Below, in pieces: positions 44,310 through 53,032 of a DNA stretch of 64,000 nt; the stretch's first letter is position 1; every line of letters starts with the position of its first letter. This DNA is from Paucihalobacter sp036825875. Its GTDB lineage: Bacteria; Bacteroidota; Bacteroidia; Flavobacteriales; Flavobacteriaceae. The notes below the pieces were generated by a model. That model saw only the letters and a list, made by a program, of their open reading frames with translations. It was not told where the DNA came from and ran no database searches. The position numbers and the translations under genes are program-made. The DNA is taken from NCBI RefSeq assembly GCF_036825875.1, contig NZ_DAISXK010000011.1:7322-71321 (forward strand), written 5' to 3'.

Positions 44310-46343
44310 TTAAATTAATCCGTTATATTTTCTGATAAACCACTCTAAACCTAATGCCAACGCTAGCAAAGCCAACAAAAATTTAAAGTCCAGCAAAGGT
44401 ACAATATTTTTACTGCTTTTCTGCACTGTTTTATAACGAGAATCGCTAAGTAAATCAAAAATCAAGGCATCAACAGTGTCAATAAAATAAGATTTACCAC
44501 CACTTTGCTGCGCTATCGATTGTAGTTTTGAAAAATTAGGATTTAAGAGTTGTGCTTCCACATTGTAATCCAATATCTTGATACTACCAGATTTTGAAAT
44601 ATTCTCATTAGATTCAGTAATGGTAAAGTCGAAATCGCCCGAAGGCAAACTGTTTAAATCTACTTCATATTTATTGCCATTCAGCAATAACGGATAGTTT
44701 ATTTCTTCGCCGGTTTCTTGATTTTTAAGCGAAATATTTAATTGTGCATTACTTTCAAACTCATAATTTTTATTAAAGAATTGTACCGTGATGATGATAT
44801 TGTCACTTCCATTATAGAATGTCTGAAAATCAATATTTAGCCTTGTTCGTTGCTTATTTGAACTGAGATATTGAACGAGTTTACCCACGAAATTGTCAAA
44901 TTCAACAAACGATTGTTGATCTAAATAACTTTGCGCACGCCACTTCCAAATATCTTCGCCTAATAACACTGCTGCCCGCTTAGTGTTGATTTCTAAAGTT
45001 GCGAGTAAAGCTTCCTCTGTTTCAAAACCATTAATTACCTTGTAAAGTAAAACATCGTGTGGGACATTAAATACACATTCGCCAAACTCCGACTGCAGCG
45101 GTGGAAATGCATTAAAATCTAAATCGTCAACTATAAAATTTCCATAACCAGGGTTGAGTGTCGTTTGATAATTTTCATATTGATTAGTAATAGTTTGTGT
45201 GAAATAGTTTTGTAAACTATTCAAGGCGCGCCAATCGGTTTGCTTTCCACCAATAATAAACATGTTTTGATCTAGCCGACTTAAAATTTCGAATAACGGC
45301 TTAAAACTATTGTTAGGCTGATATAGAATAAACAATTGAAATTCATCTATTTTAGTAATCGCATCTTGATTATTTAAAATTGTGGCTGAACGCTGTTCAT
45401 TCGTTTCAATACTTTTTTTGAGCATTCCTAAATCTGGGTGCACTATTTCGGAAACGATGGCCACATTAGATTTTTCGTCAACCACTTCAACAGCAAAATT
45501 TTTGACATTGTTAGTTATATTTTTCTCTTCTACCATTGGCACCACTTCAACCTTGTAAGTCTTGAGTCCGACCGTTTCGGCAAGCATGGTGGTATTGATT
45601 ACTTTCGAACTATTTTCTGGGCTAAATTGCACATTTTCAGAAAATATAGTTGCATTACCTGAAGTGATTTTTATTTGGGAATTAACAGTTTCTTTTCCTT
45701 CGTACACGGCAATGACTTCAACCGGAAATCTATTTTTTAAAAAAGCGTAACGGTTGACGTTTAACTGCTGAATTTTTAAATCGTTGTATTGAATGGTATC
45801 ACCCAATACAATCGGATAAATAGGTTGCTTTTTAATGGCTGAAATATACTGATAATCTGTTCCGTAGGTCTGATTCCCATCAGTTAAAAAAACGAAAGCA
45901 GCGTTGCTCTCGCGATAGATATCATGAAGATTTCCTATAGCTTTCGAAATATTTGATTGTCCGCTCGAAAAATTCAGACTATCTAGTTTAATTAATTCGG
46001 CATCGAACTGAAATGTTTCAATATTGAATCGTTTATTTAATTCGGTATTACTTTTTAAAGTATTAAGCGTTTGTTGCGCTTTATCAGTTTGGTTTAAAAA
46101 CGCTATCGATTCTGAATTATCGACAGCAATTACCAAATTCGGCTTCTCGTAATAATAGTTAAGATTTTCGAATTTAGGATTGATGAGTAATAGCAATAAG
46201 GTAAATACTGTTACGAATCTCAAAACAGCCAATGTAGTGCTGAGATTTTTGTTTAGTTTTGACCCAAGTTTATATTGAAAAAGCGCTATCAATAGCGCTA
46301 ATACAATTGATAGTATAATATAAACTACGGTGAGGTTTGTCAT
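44310..46343 (-). CDS. VWA domain-containing membrane protein
   Basis: A 677-residue protein with two N-terminal membrane helices (about 6-28 and 38-58) and one at the C-terminus ('FLLALLALALGLEWFI'). In between lies a von Willebrand A domain with an intact MIDAS start 'LVIAVDNSESIAF' (DxSxS) and 'AAFVFLTDGNQTYGTDY'. Beta-rich domains follow (about 220-600). The layout, with helices at both ends and VWA in the periplasm, is shared by Bacteroidota membrane proteins related to BatA-like or DUF4159-like families. No function is established. It lies 30 bp after fabG. Confidence 0.75.
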   Translation of the reverse strand: MTNLTVVYIILSIVLALLIALFQYKLGSKLNKNLSTTLAVLRFVTVFTLLLLLINPKFENLNYYYEKPNLVIAVDNSESIAFLNQTDKAQQTLNTLKSNTELNKRFNIETFQFDAELIKLDSLNFSSGQSNISKAIGNLHDIYRESNAAFVFLTDGNQTYGTDYQYISAIKKQPIYPIVLGDTIQYNDLKIQQLNVNRYAFLKNRFPVEVIAVYEGKETVNSQIKITSGNATIFSENVQFSPENSSKVINTTMLAETVGLKTYKVEVVPMVEEKNITNNVKNFAVEVVDEKSNVAIVSEIVHPDLGMLKKSIETNEQRSATILNNQDAITKIDEFQLFILYQPNNSFKPLFEILSRLDQNMFIIGGKQTDWRALNSLQNYFTQTITNQYENYQTTLNPGYGNFIVDDLDFNAFPPLQSEFGECVFNVPHDVLLYKVINGFETEEALLATLEINTKRAAVLLGEDIWKWRAQSYLDQQSFVEFDNFVGKLVQYLSSNKQRTRLNIDFQTFYNGSDNIIITVQFFNKNYEFESNAQLNISLKNQETGEEINYPLLLNGNKYEVDLNSLPSGDFDFTITESNENISKSGSIKILDYNVEAQLLNPNFSKLQSIAQQSGGKSYFIDTVDALIFDLLSDSRYKTVQKSSKNIVPLLDFKFLLALLALALGLEWFIRKYNGLI

Positions 46344-46373
46344 ATAAAACTGAAGTATACTTTTTGTGAAAAA

Positions 46374-47120
46374 TTAGGTCAACATGCCGCCATCAACATT
46401 AAGTGTTTGTCCTGTAACATAAGCACTCATGTCGCTAGCTAAAAACACACAAGCATTGGCAATATCTTCCGGGGTGCCACCTCGTTTTAATGGAATGGCA
46501 TCTCTCCAACTTTTCACAGTGTTTTCGTCTAATTTAGCAGTCATTTCGGTTTCGATAAACCCCGGCGCAATCACGTTACTTCTTATGTTTCTTGAACCTA
46601 GTTCTAAAGCTACCGATTTTGAAAACCCAATAATTCCAGCTTTTGATGCAGCATAATTGGTTTGGCCAGCATTTCCTTTAACACCAACCACCGAACTCAT
46701 ATTGATGATGGAACCTTTGCGTTGCTTTAGCATCGCACGTTGCACGGCTTTGGTCATATTAAATACCGATTTTAAATTGACTTCAATTACTTTGTCGAAG
46801 TCTTCCTCGCCCATTCGCATGAGCAGGTTATCTTTTGTAATACCAGCGTTGTTAACTAAAATATCGATGCTGCCAAACTCAGCCAAAACATCCTCAGCGA
46901 GTTGTTGTGATTCGGTAAAATTGGAAGCATCACTTTTATAACCTTTAGCTTTAACACCTAAAGCAGTTAATTCCTTTTCTAACTCTAAAGCAGCTTCTGA
47001 TGATGAACTATAAGTAAACGCAACATTGGCGCCATGTTGAGCAAAAACTTGTGCGATACCTTTACCAATTCCACGACTTGCTCCCGTGATGATGGCGTTT
47101 TTTCCTTCAAGTAATTTCAT
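46374..47120 (-). CDS. fabG: 3-oxoacyl-[acyl-carrier-protein] reductase
   Basis: A 248-residue classical SDR with all FabG marks: 'IITGASRGIGKGIAQVFAQH' (TGASRGIG), 'LVNNAGITKDNLLMRMGEED', 'INMSSVVGVKGNAGQTNYAA' with the YAASK active site, and 'VNGG'-type end ('TGQTLNVDGGMLT'). It reduces 3-oxoacyl-ACP with NADPH in fatty acid synthesis. It opens a unit with the VWA and SPFH genes; a strong terminator separates it from sucD. The lipid A genes nearby use acyl-ACP too. Confidence 0.93.
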   Translation of the reverse strand: MKLLEGKNAIITGASRGIGKGIAQVFAQHGANVAFTYSSSSEAALELEKELTALGVKAKGYKSDASNFTESQQLAEDVLAEFGSIDILVNNAGITKDNLLMRMGEEDFDKVIEVNLKSVFNMTKAVQRAMLKQRKGSIINMSSVVGVKGNAGQTNYAASKAGIIGFSKSVALELGSRNIRSNVIAPGFIETEMTAKLDENTVKSWRDAIPLKRGGTPEDIANACVFLASDMSAYVTGQTLNVDGGMLT

Positions 47121-47224
47121 GAAAATAGATTGTTATTTATTATTTGATTTGTGATACGCTTGTATTTTACAAAGTAAAGGCTTGTAAAGCGTAAATATAA
47201 TTAAACCTTCAAAGTTATTGAATT

Positions 47225-47273
47225 AAAAACCTCACAAAATTACCAGAATTGATGGTAAAAGTGTGAGGTTTTA
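47225..47273 (-). terminator. Rho-independent terminator of sucD
   Basis: On the minus strand AAAACCTCACA pairs with TGTGAGGTTTTT, with an inner TTACC/GGTAA stem, followed by T residues. It lies 17 bp after the sucD stop and could also act on the other strand. Confidence 0.85.
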
Positions 47274-47289
47274 GAACACTAGAATTAAA

Positions 47290-48162
47290 TTACCCCATTA
47301 CTTGGGCCACTTTTTTTCCTATTTCTGCTGGAGAATCCACTACATGAATTCCGCAATCACGCATAATTTTTTTCTTTGCCTGAGCTGTGTCATCGCTTCC
47401 ACCAACAATAGCACCTGCATGCCCCATGGTACGACCTGCCGGCGCAGTTTCACCAGCAATAAAACCAACGATAGGTTTTTTACTACCACTTTCTTTATAC
47501 CAACGTGCTGCATCGGCTTCTAACTGACCGCCGATTTCACCGATCATTACAACGCATTCGGTTTCCGGATCGTTGATTAACAATTCAACCGCTTCTTTGG
47601 TAGTAGTTCCGATAATTGGGTCACCACCAATACCAATAGCCGTGGTAATTCCTAGTCCTTGTTTTACAACTTGGTCAGCAGCTTCGTAGGTTAAAGTTCC
47701 GGATTTTGAAACAATTCCAACAGTTCCTTTTTTGAAAACAAAACCTGGCATGATACCAACCTTAGCTTCTTCAGGGGTGATCACTCCTGGACAATTCGGT
47801 CCGATTAAGCGGCAATTTTTATTTTTTATATAATTAGATGCTGTTATCATATCCGCAACGGGGATACCTTCGGTAATAGTAATAATAACTTTTATTCCGG
47901 CATCGGCAGCTTCCATAATGGCATCGGCCGCAAATGCTGGTGGCACAAAAATAATAGTAGTATCGGCACCAACTTCGTTTACAGCGTCTAAAACCGTATT
48001 GAAAACTGGTTTGTCTAAATGAGTTTGACCGCCTTTTCCAGGCGTTACGCCACCAACAACATTGGTTCCGTACTCTATCATTTGGCTGGCGTGAAAGGTA
48101 CCTTCACTGCCTGTAAAGCCTTGTACAATTATTTTTGAATCTTTATTTACTAAAACGCTCAT
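47290..48162 (-). CDS. sucD: Succinyl-CoA synthetase, alpha subunit
   Basis: A 290-residue CoA-binding and catalytic subunit. 'KIIVQGFTGSEGTFHASQMI' is the CoA-binding loop, 'RLIGPNCPGVITPEEAKVGI' and 'GIVSKSGTLTYEAADQVVKQ' are highly conserved, and the phosphohistidine lies in 'TMGHAGAIVGG'. It couples succinyl-CoA cleavage to nucleotide phosphorylation in the citric acid cycle. The beta subunit is not in the window. Upstream sequence holds a -7-like TACTTTTG (minus strand, 48196-48203), so it may have its own promoter, although it lies only 99 bp after the lipid A genes. Confidence 0.96.
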   Translation of the reverse strand: MSVLVNKDSKIIVQGFTGSEGTFHASQMIEYGTNVVGGVTPGKGGQTHLDKPVFNTVLDAVNEVGADTTIIFVPPAFAADAIMEAADAGIKVIITITEGIPVADMITASNYIKNKNCRLIGPNCPGVITPEEAKVGIMPGFVFKKGTVGIVSKSGTLTYEAADQVVKQGLGITTAIGIGGDPIIGTTTKEAVELLINDPETECVVMIGEIGGQLEADAARWYKESGSKKPIVGFIAGETAPAGRTMGHAGAIVGGSDDTAQAKKKIMRDCGIHVVDSPAEIGKKVAQVMG

Positions 48163-48261
48163 CGATTATAATTTTTATAAGTTTAAAAACTGTTGCAAAA
48201 GTAAGCCTTACAAGCTAAAATTTAAAATGTAAGTCGTACTTTTATTAAGAAATTATGAATG

Positions 48262-49203
48262 TTACTCGGTCTTATTTTTTAAGTGTTCTAAAATTTTCGG
48301 AATTTGTTTGATGGATGCCAATTGTTTAAGCTTGGCTCTTGATTCTTCCGCTGGATTTCCGTAGTAGGTTTTTCCTCCTTCAACAGATTTGCTAACACCA
48401 GATTGCCCCAAAATAACTGCCTTTGCACCTATGGTTATACCACTCGTAAAACCAGCTTGTCCCCAAATTGTAACTTCATCTTCAACTATTACACAACCTG
48501 CAATTCCAGTTTGTGATGCAATCAAGCATTTTTTACCAATAATGGTATCATGGCCTACTTGAATTTGATTGTCTAATTTACTACCTTCTTTAATGGTTGT
48601 ACTCGCCGTTACACCGCGGTCTATAGTACAACAAGCGCCAATATCAACATGATTTTCGATCACCACATTTCCACCTGACTTAAGCTGATCATAGCCTTCT
48701 GGACGCTTTTTGTAGTAGAATGCGTTTGCGCCTAAAACAGTTCCTGCATGAATGGTAACATAATCGCCGATAATGGTGTCGTCGTAAATACTTACATTGG
48801 AATGAATAAGGCAGTGTTTACCAATTTGAACATTATTACCAATAAAACAATTAGGTTGAATTACAGTATGCTCGCCTATTTTAGCTGATGCTGAAATGGC
48901 CGAAGTTGCAGCAACGAAAGGCTTAAAATACTGGGTGAGTTTATTGAAATCTCTGAAAGGATCATCGCTAATTAATAATGCTTTCCCTTTTGGACATTCA
49001 ACTTTTTTATTTATTAAAACTATAGTCGCCGCTGATTGCAAGGCTTTATCGTAATACTTTGGATGGTCCACAAATACGATATCGCCTGGTTGAACCACAT
49101 GAATTTCGTTCATCCCTAAAACAGGAAAATCTTCAGGACCAACGAATGGACATTCGATAATTTGGGCAATTTGTTTTAGAGCATATGGCTGTGGAAACTT
49201 CAT
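48262..49203 (-). CDS. LpxD-like acyltransferase, second copy
   Basis: A 313-residue left-handed beta-helix protein. Its N-terminal domain (about 1-95) is of the LpxD non-repeat type ('VVQPGDIVFVDHPKYYDKAL') and the rest is hexapeptide repeats. The catalytic-type His is in 'LDNQIQVGHDTIIGKKCLIA', which closely matches the lpxD at 51952-52980. It may add an acyl chain to UDP-glucosamine or to another sugar, and could replace or supplement LpxD. Its ATG overlaps the efp stop by one base (TAATG), so it is coupled to efp. Paired lpxD-type genes are common in flavobacteria. Confidence 0.82.
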   Translation of the reverse strand: MKFPQPYALKQIAQIIECPFVGPEDFPVLGMNEIHVVQPGDIVFVDHPKYYDKALQSAATIVLINKKVECPKGKALLISDDPFRDFNKLTQYFKPFVAATSAISASAKIGEHTVIQPNCFIGNNVQIGKHCLIHSNVSIYDDTIIGDYVTIHAGTVLGANAFYYKKRPEGYDQLKSGGNVVIENHVDIGACCTIDRGVTASTTIKEGSKLDNQIQVGHDTIIGKKCLIASQTGIAGCVIVEDEVTIWGQAGFTSGITIGAKAVILGQSGVSKSVEGGKTYYGNPAEESRAKLKQLASIKQIPKILEHLKNKTE

Positions 49204-49775
49204 TACTCTTTAACGCGCTCTTTATAAGTTCCTTTTTCTGTTTCTACCTTAATCTTATCCCCTTCGTTAATAAAAAGCGGGACATTAACAATGGCGCCCG
49301 TTTCTACAGTTGCTGGTTTTGTGGCATTGGTTGCCGTATTCCCTTTAACTCCAGGTTCGGTGTGGGTTACTTCTAAAACTACACTTGAGGGCATATCAAC
49401 CGATAACGGTGCACCACCATCTTCAGCGTTTATTAAAACCGTAACTACTTCTCCTTCTTTAAGTAAATCAGGTGAATCTAAAGTAGATTTTTGAAGGGTA
49501 ATCTGGTTGTAATCATCAGTATTCATAAAATGAAAAGTCTCACCTTCAGCATACAAAAACTGATAACTATGCGTTTCTACTCTTACTTCTTCAATTTTAT
49601 GTCCAGCAGAAAAGGTATTATCAATTACCTTTCCGGTGGTGACACTCTTTAATTTTGTACGAACAAATGCCGGACCTTTCCCAGGTTTTACGTGTAAAAA
49701 TTCTATTACTTTAAAAATATCATGATTGTATCGTATACACAATCCGTTTCTTATATCTGAAGTACTTGTTGCCAT
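49203..49775 (-). CDS. efp: Elongation factor P
   Basis: A 190-residue EF-P that helps ribosomes pass consecutive prolines. The three beta domains are visible. The tip loop reads 'FLHVKPGKGPAFVRTKLKSV', with the modifiable Lys at about residue 33 in KPGKG. The C-terminal part 'VNVPLFINEGDKIKVETEKG' holds the conserved OB domain with 'GTYKERV'. It lies between lpxA and the second lpxD-like gene, an order often kept in Bacteroidota, and overlaps the next start by one base. Confidence 0.96.
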   Translation of the reverse strand: MATSTSDIRNGLCIRYNHDIFKVIEFLHVKPGKGPAFVRTKLKSVTTGKVIDNTFSAGHKIEEVRVETHSYQFLYAEGETFHFMNTDDYNQITLQKSTLDSPDLLKEGEVVTVLINAEDGGAPLSVDMPSSVVLEVTHTEPGVKGNTATNATKPATVETGAIVNVPLFINEGDKIKVETEKGTYKERVKE

Positions 49776-49813
49776 TAGGTTTTTATTAAAATTTATAAAA
49801 TGATTTATGTTTA

Positions 49814-50599
49814 TTAATTTGATTTGAAATAGCCTTTCATAATCCCGCGGTGAGAGTTTTTAATGAATTGTAAAATTTCATCGCGTTCTGGTGTGGCTTC
49901 CATTTCGGCTTCAATGATTTCGGCCGCCTGGGTATTGTTGTAATTCTTTTGATAAAGTATTCTGTATATATTTTGAATTTCTTTGATTTTATCAGCCGAA
50001 AAACCACGTCTTCGCAATCCAACCGAATTAATTCCAACATAAGAAAGCGGCTCCCGTGCTGCCTTTACAAACGGTGGCACATCTTTTCTAACCAGTGAAC
50101 CACCTGTTACAAAAGCATGATTACCGATAGCACAAAACTGATGTACGGCAGTCATACCAGCCAAAACAACGTAATCGCCAATCGTTATATGACCAGCGAG
50201 CGTACTGTTATTTGAAAATATACAATTGTTGCCAACTATGCAATCGTGCGCAATGTGACAATAAGCCATAATTAAACAATTATCCCCTACAACGGTTTTC
50301 ATTTTATCGGTAGTGCCACGATTAATAGTAACACACTCGCGTATGGTTACATTGTTACCGATTTCAACCGTGGTATCTTCGTCGTTATATTTTAGGTCTT
50401 GTGGCACAGCAGAAATCACTGCTCCAGGAAAAATACTGCAATTTTTGCCAATACGCGCGCCTTCCATAATAGTCACGTTACTGCCTATCCACGTACCTTC
50501 GCCTATAACAACATTGTTGTGAATGGTGGTAAACGGTTCTATTACAACATTTTTGGCTATTTTAGCGCCTGGATGTACATATGCTAAGGGTTGATTCAT
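49814..50599 (-). CDS. lpxA: UDP-N-acetylglucosamine acyltransferase
   Basis: A 261-residue hexapeptide-repeat enzyme for the first step of lipid A synthesis, which moves 3-hydroxyacyl from ACP to UDP-GlcNAc. Seen features are 'MNQPLAYVHPGAKIAKNVVI', the catalytic His in 'NCLIMAYCHIAHDCIVGNNC' and the C-terminal helical part 'YVGINSVGLRRRGFSADKIK'. It starts 6 bp after the fabZ stop. It is intact, although the lpxC step next to it appears broken. Confidence 0.96.
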   Translation of the reverse strand: MNQPLAYVHPGAKIAKNVVIEPFTTIHNNVVIGEGTWIGSNVTIMEGARIGKNCSIFPGAVISAVPQDLKYNDEDTTVEIGNNVTIRECVTINRGTTDKMKTVVGDNCLIMAYCHIAHDCIVGNNCIFSNNSTLAGHITIGDYVVLAGMTAVHQFCAIGNHAFVTGGSLVRKDVPPFVKAAREPLSYVGINSVGLRRRGFSADKIKEIQNIYRILYQKNYNNTQAAEIIEAEMEATPERDEILQFIKNSHRGIMKGYFKSN

Positions 50600-50605
50600 C
50601 TTAAT

Positions 50606-51106
50606 TTATTTTACTTTTGAAATTTGAGCCATTAATTCGGCTTCTGCACATAATTTACCATTTGCATAGGCATAACCTTGCATATGGCAAATACCGCGAC
50701 GTATTGGTGTAATCAATTCACATTTAAATAGTAACGTGTCTCCGGGAACTACTTTTTGTTTGAACTTGACGTTATCTATTTTCATGAAAAAGGTTAGGTA
50801 ATTTTCAGGATCAGGCACGGTGCTTAATACTAAAATACCACCTGTTTGGGCCATAGCTTCAACTATAATTACGCCAGGCATTACCGGTGCTCCAGGGAAA
50901 TGCCCTTGGAAAAAACTTTCGTTCATGGTGACGTTTTTCATGCCAATAACATGATGATCGGAAAGCTCGAAAATTTTATCGATAAATAAAAACGGCTGCC
51001 GGTGCGGCAATATATTCATAATTTGACATACATCCATTAGTGGTTCTTGGTTGATGTCAATATTTGGTACGTTGTTACGACGTTCATTTTTAATAATTTT
51101 AGACAT
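50606..51106 (-). CDS. fabZ: FabZ domain (3-hydroxyacyl-ACP dehydratase), C-terminal part of a broken lpxC/fabZ fusion
   Basis: A 166-residue hotdog dehydratase: 'ILPHRQPFLFIDKIFEL' (HRxPF-type active-site His), 'FFQGHFPGAPVMPGVIIVEA' and the Glu in that stretch. In Bacteroidota FabZ is normally fused to the C-terminus of LpxC. Here the frame can be read upstream of ATG 51106 as IGTPIQGKVIANKPGHYINT, the usual fusion linker, but the LpxC part lies in another frame. The ATG 51106 is therefore an internal Met and not a natural start, although it might be used. It dehydrates 3-hydroxyacyl-ACP in fatty acid synthesis. Confidence 0.85.
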   Translation of the reverse strand: MSKIIKNERRNNVPNIDINQEPLMDVCQIMNILPHRQPFLFIDKIFELSDHHVIGMKNVTMNESFFQGHFPGAPVMPGVIIVEAMAQTGGILVLSTVPDPENYLTFFMKIDNVKFKQKVVPGDTLLFKCELITPIRRGICHMQGYAYANGKLCAEAELMAQISKVK

Positions 51107-51158
51107 CTTTTTTGCGAATTGTGTATTGATGTAATGTCCAGGTTTGTTCGCAATTACC

Positions 51159-51965
51159 TTACCTTGAATAGGTGTACCTATCGTTAGGGTGATGCAAGGT
51201 TAGGTTATCTAAAATTCCGTTGGGTTTGACAGAAATAGATTCCTTATTAAAGGCCACTTTTAATTTTTCCATCGTTTCGGGAGATAGCTTTTTATCAACA
51301 TACACAATGGCGTTGTTTAAATCACCACCTTTTATTAGTCCGTTTTCCAAAAGCATTTCAAGTTCATGTAAAAAACTAAAGGTTCTGCTATCGGAAATTT
51401 CATCTTTAAAGTCGGAGACTTGATTTAAGGTGGCGTTTTGAGTTCCTAATACCTTGGTGCCAAAATCAACCATAGTAGTGACCTTATATTCTGTGGATGG
51501 CATGACTAGTATTTCACTGCCAGATTCTTCGTCGGTGTACGAAATAATATCTGTAACTACATACACTTCCCTAACCGCATCTTGTTCAACTATTTGAGCC
51601 TTTTCAATGGCTTCCACAAAAAATTTAGAAGAACCATCCATAATTGGTGGCTCGGAAGCATTTAATTCTATAATTGCATTGTCAACACCCATTCCAACTA
51701 ATGCCGCCAAAACATGCTCACAAGTTTGAATTGTAACGCCATTTTTCTCCAAACAAGTGCCTCGTTGGGTATTAGTTACGTAATTGGCATCAGCTTCAAT
51801 TACAGGGTTTCCTTCTAAATCAACACGTTTAAACGCGAATCCGCTATGTATTGGTGCCGGTTTAAACGTAAGTTTAACCAAGTTGCCAGTATGAAGTCCG
51901 ACACCTTCTAAAGAGACTTCATTTTTGATGGTCTTTTGCCTTTGTTCCGTTTTAACTATCGCCAT
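51159..51965 (-). pseudogene. lpxC: LpxC part of the lpxC/fabZ fusion, truncated by a frame-shifting deletion
   Basis: A 268-residue open frame with the first LpxC domain ('EQRQKTIKNEVSLEGVGLHT') and the first zinc ligand in 'QTCEHVLAALVGMGVDN', but it ends 'DNLTLHHPNDRYTYSR'. Homologues continue after HHPN with EAARHKLLDVIGDLAL and then IGTPIQGK. Here IGTPIQGK is found right after HHPN in the next frame (junction at 51181-51183), so about 47 bases are missing. The lost HKLLD holds the second and third zinc ligands, so this product should be inactive. It removes the acetyl group from acyl-UDP-GlcNAc, the committed lipid A step. The gene overlaps lpxD by 14 bases. Confidence 0.8.
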
Positions 51966-52980
51966 TTTGTTTACTTTGAAGATGGTTGATATCTTTCATT
52001 ATTTTAGGTAGATTCTTAAAATGTACATAGGATTTGTTGTAATCGCCATATCCAAATGCTGGTGAACCTTGCAATACTTCATCGTCTTTTACGTTTCGCC
52101 CAATGCCAGATTGCGCTTGAATTTTAACGTTATTACCGATGGTGATATGTCCAGCAAAACCAACTTGACCACCAATTTGGCAATTTTCACCAATTTTGGT
52201 AGAGCCTGCAACTCCTGTTTGTGCTGCTATTACGGTGTTTTTGCCAATTTCAACGTTATGTGCTATTTGAATTTGATTGTCTAGTTTCACACCCTTTCTT
52301 ATAATGGTGCTTCCCAATGTTGCACGATCGATAGTGGTGCATGCGCCAATATCTACATTGTCTTCAATAATTACGTTACCAGTTTGTGGCACTTTTTGAT
52401 ATTCGCCATTTTGATCGGGTGCGAAACCAAAACCATCGGCACCAATTATCGCACCTGAATTAATGATACAATTAGCGCCAATAACGCAATCGGAATATAT
52501 ATTAGCACCTGCAAAAATAATCGTATTGTGTCCAATAGTAACGTTGTCACCTATATATGAATTCGGAAATATTTTTACATTATCACCAATATTAACCTTG
52601 TCGCCTATATATGAAAAAGCGCCGAGGTAAATATCTTTTCCATACAGCGCCGTTTCGGCAATAAAACTCGGTTGTTCAATTCCGAATTTATTCAGCTTAA
52701 TTTGATTGTAATATGAAAGTAATTGCGAAAATGCCTTGTAAGCATCATTTACTTTTATTAAAGTTGTGGTTATCGGGTGTTCTGGTACAAAAGCTTTATC
52801 TACAATGGTCACAGAAGCCTTGGTGGTATATATATAGGACTTGTATTTAGGATTCGCCAAAAACGTGAGACTACCAGGAATCCCTTCTTCTATTTTGGCG
52901 AGTTTAGAAACTTCAACATCCGGATTTCCTTCTATTTCGCCTTCTAAAATACCTGCTATTTGTTGTGCTGTGAATTTCAC
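51952..52980 (-). CDS. lpxD: UDP-3-O-acylglucosamine N-acyltransferase
   Basis: A 342-residue trimeric hexapeptide-repeat enzyme. The N-terminal domain (about 1-105) has 'MKFTAQQIAGILEGEIEGNP' and 'SLTFLANPKYKSYIYTTKAS'; the beta-helix (about 105-320) carries the catalytic His in 'LDNQIQIAHNVEIGKNTVIA' and 'GADGFGFAPDQNGEYQKVPQ', a segment of true LpxD. It adds the second 3-hydroxyacyl chain to UDP-glucosamine. The stop overlaps the lpxC start by 14 bases, so translation is coupled. It lies 52 bp after the HD-domain gene. Confidence 0.95.
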   Translation of the reverse strand: MKFTAQQIAGILEGEIEGNPDVEVSKLAKIEEGIPGSLTFLANPKYKSYIYTTKASVTIVDKAFVPEHPITTTLIKVNDAYKAFSQLLSYYNQIKLNKFGIEQPSFIAETALYGKDIYLGAFSYIGDKVNIGDNVKIFPNSYIGDNVTIGHNTIIFAGANIYSDCVIGANCIINSGAIIGADGFGFAPDQNGEYQKVPQTGNVIIEDNVDIGACTTIDRATLGSTIIRKGVKLDNQIQIAHNVEIGKNTVIAAQTGVAGSTKIGENCQIGGQVGFAGHITIGNNVKIQAQSGIGRNVKDDEVLQGSPAFGYGDYNKSYVHFKNLPKIMKDINHLQSKQNGDS

Positions 52981-53032
52981 ATGTTAATTTTTTAGCGGTT
53001 GGTTGATTACTGGCAAAAATAGAAAAAATGTA

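Noticed and set aside
50606..51965. Separate lpxC and fabZ genes as an ancestral unfused state
   Set aside because: The fusion linker sequence IGTPIQGKVIANKPGHYINT is still readable in the FabZ frame, so a broken fusion explains the data better.
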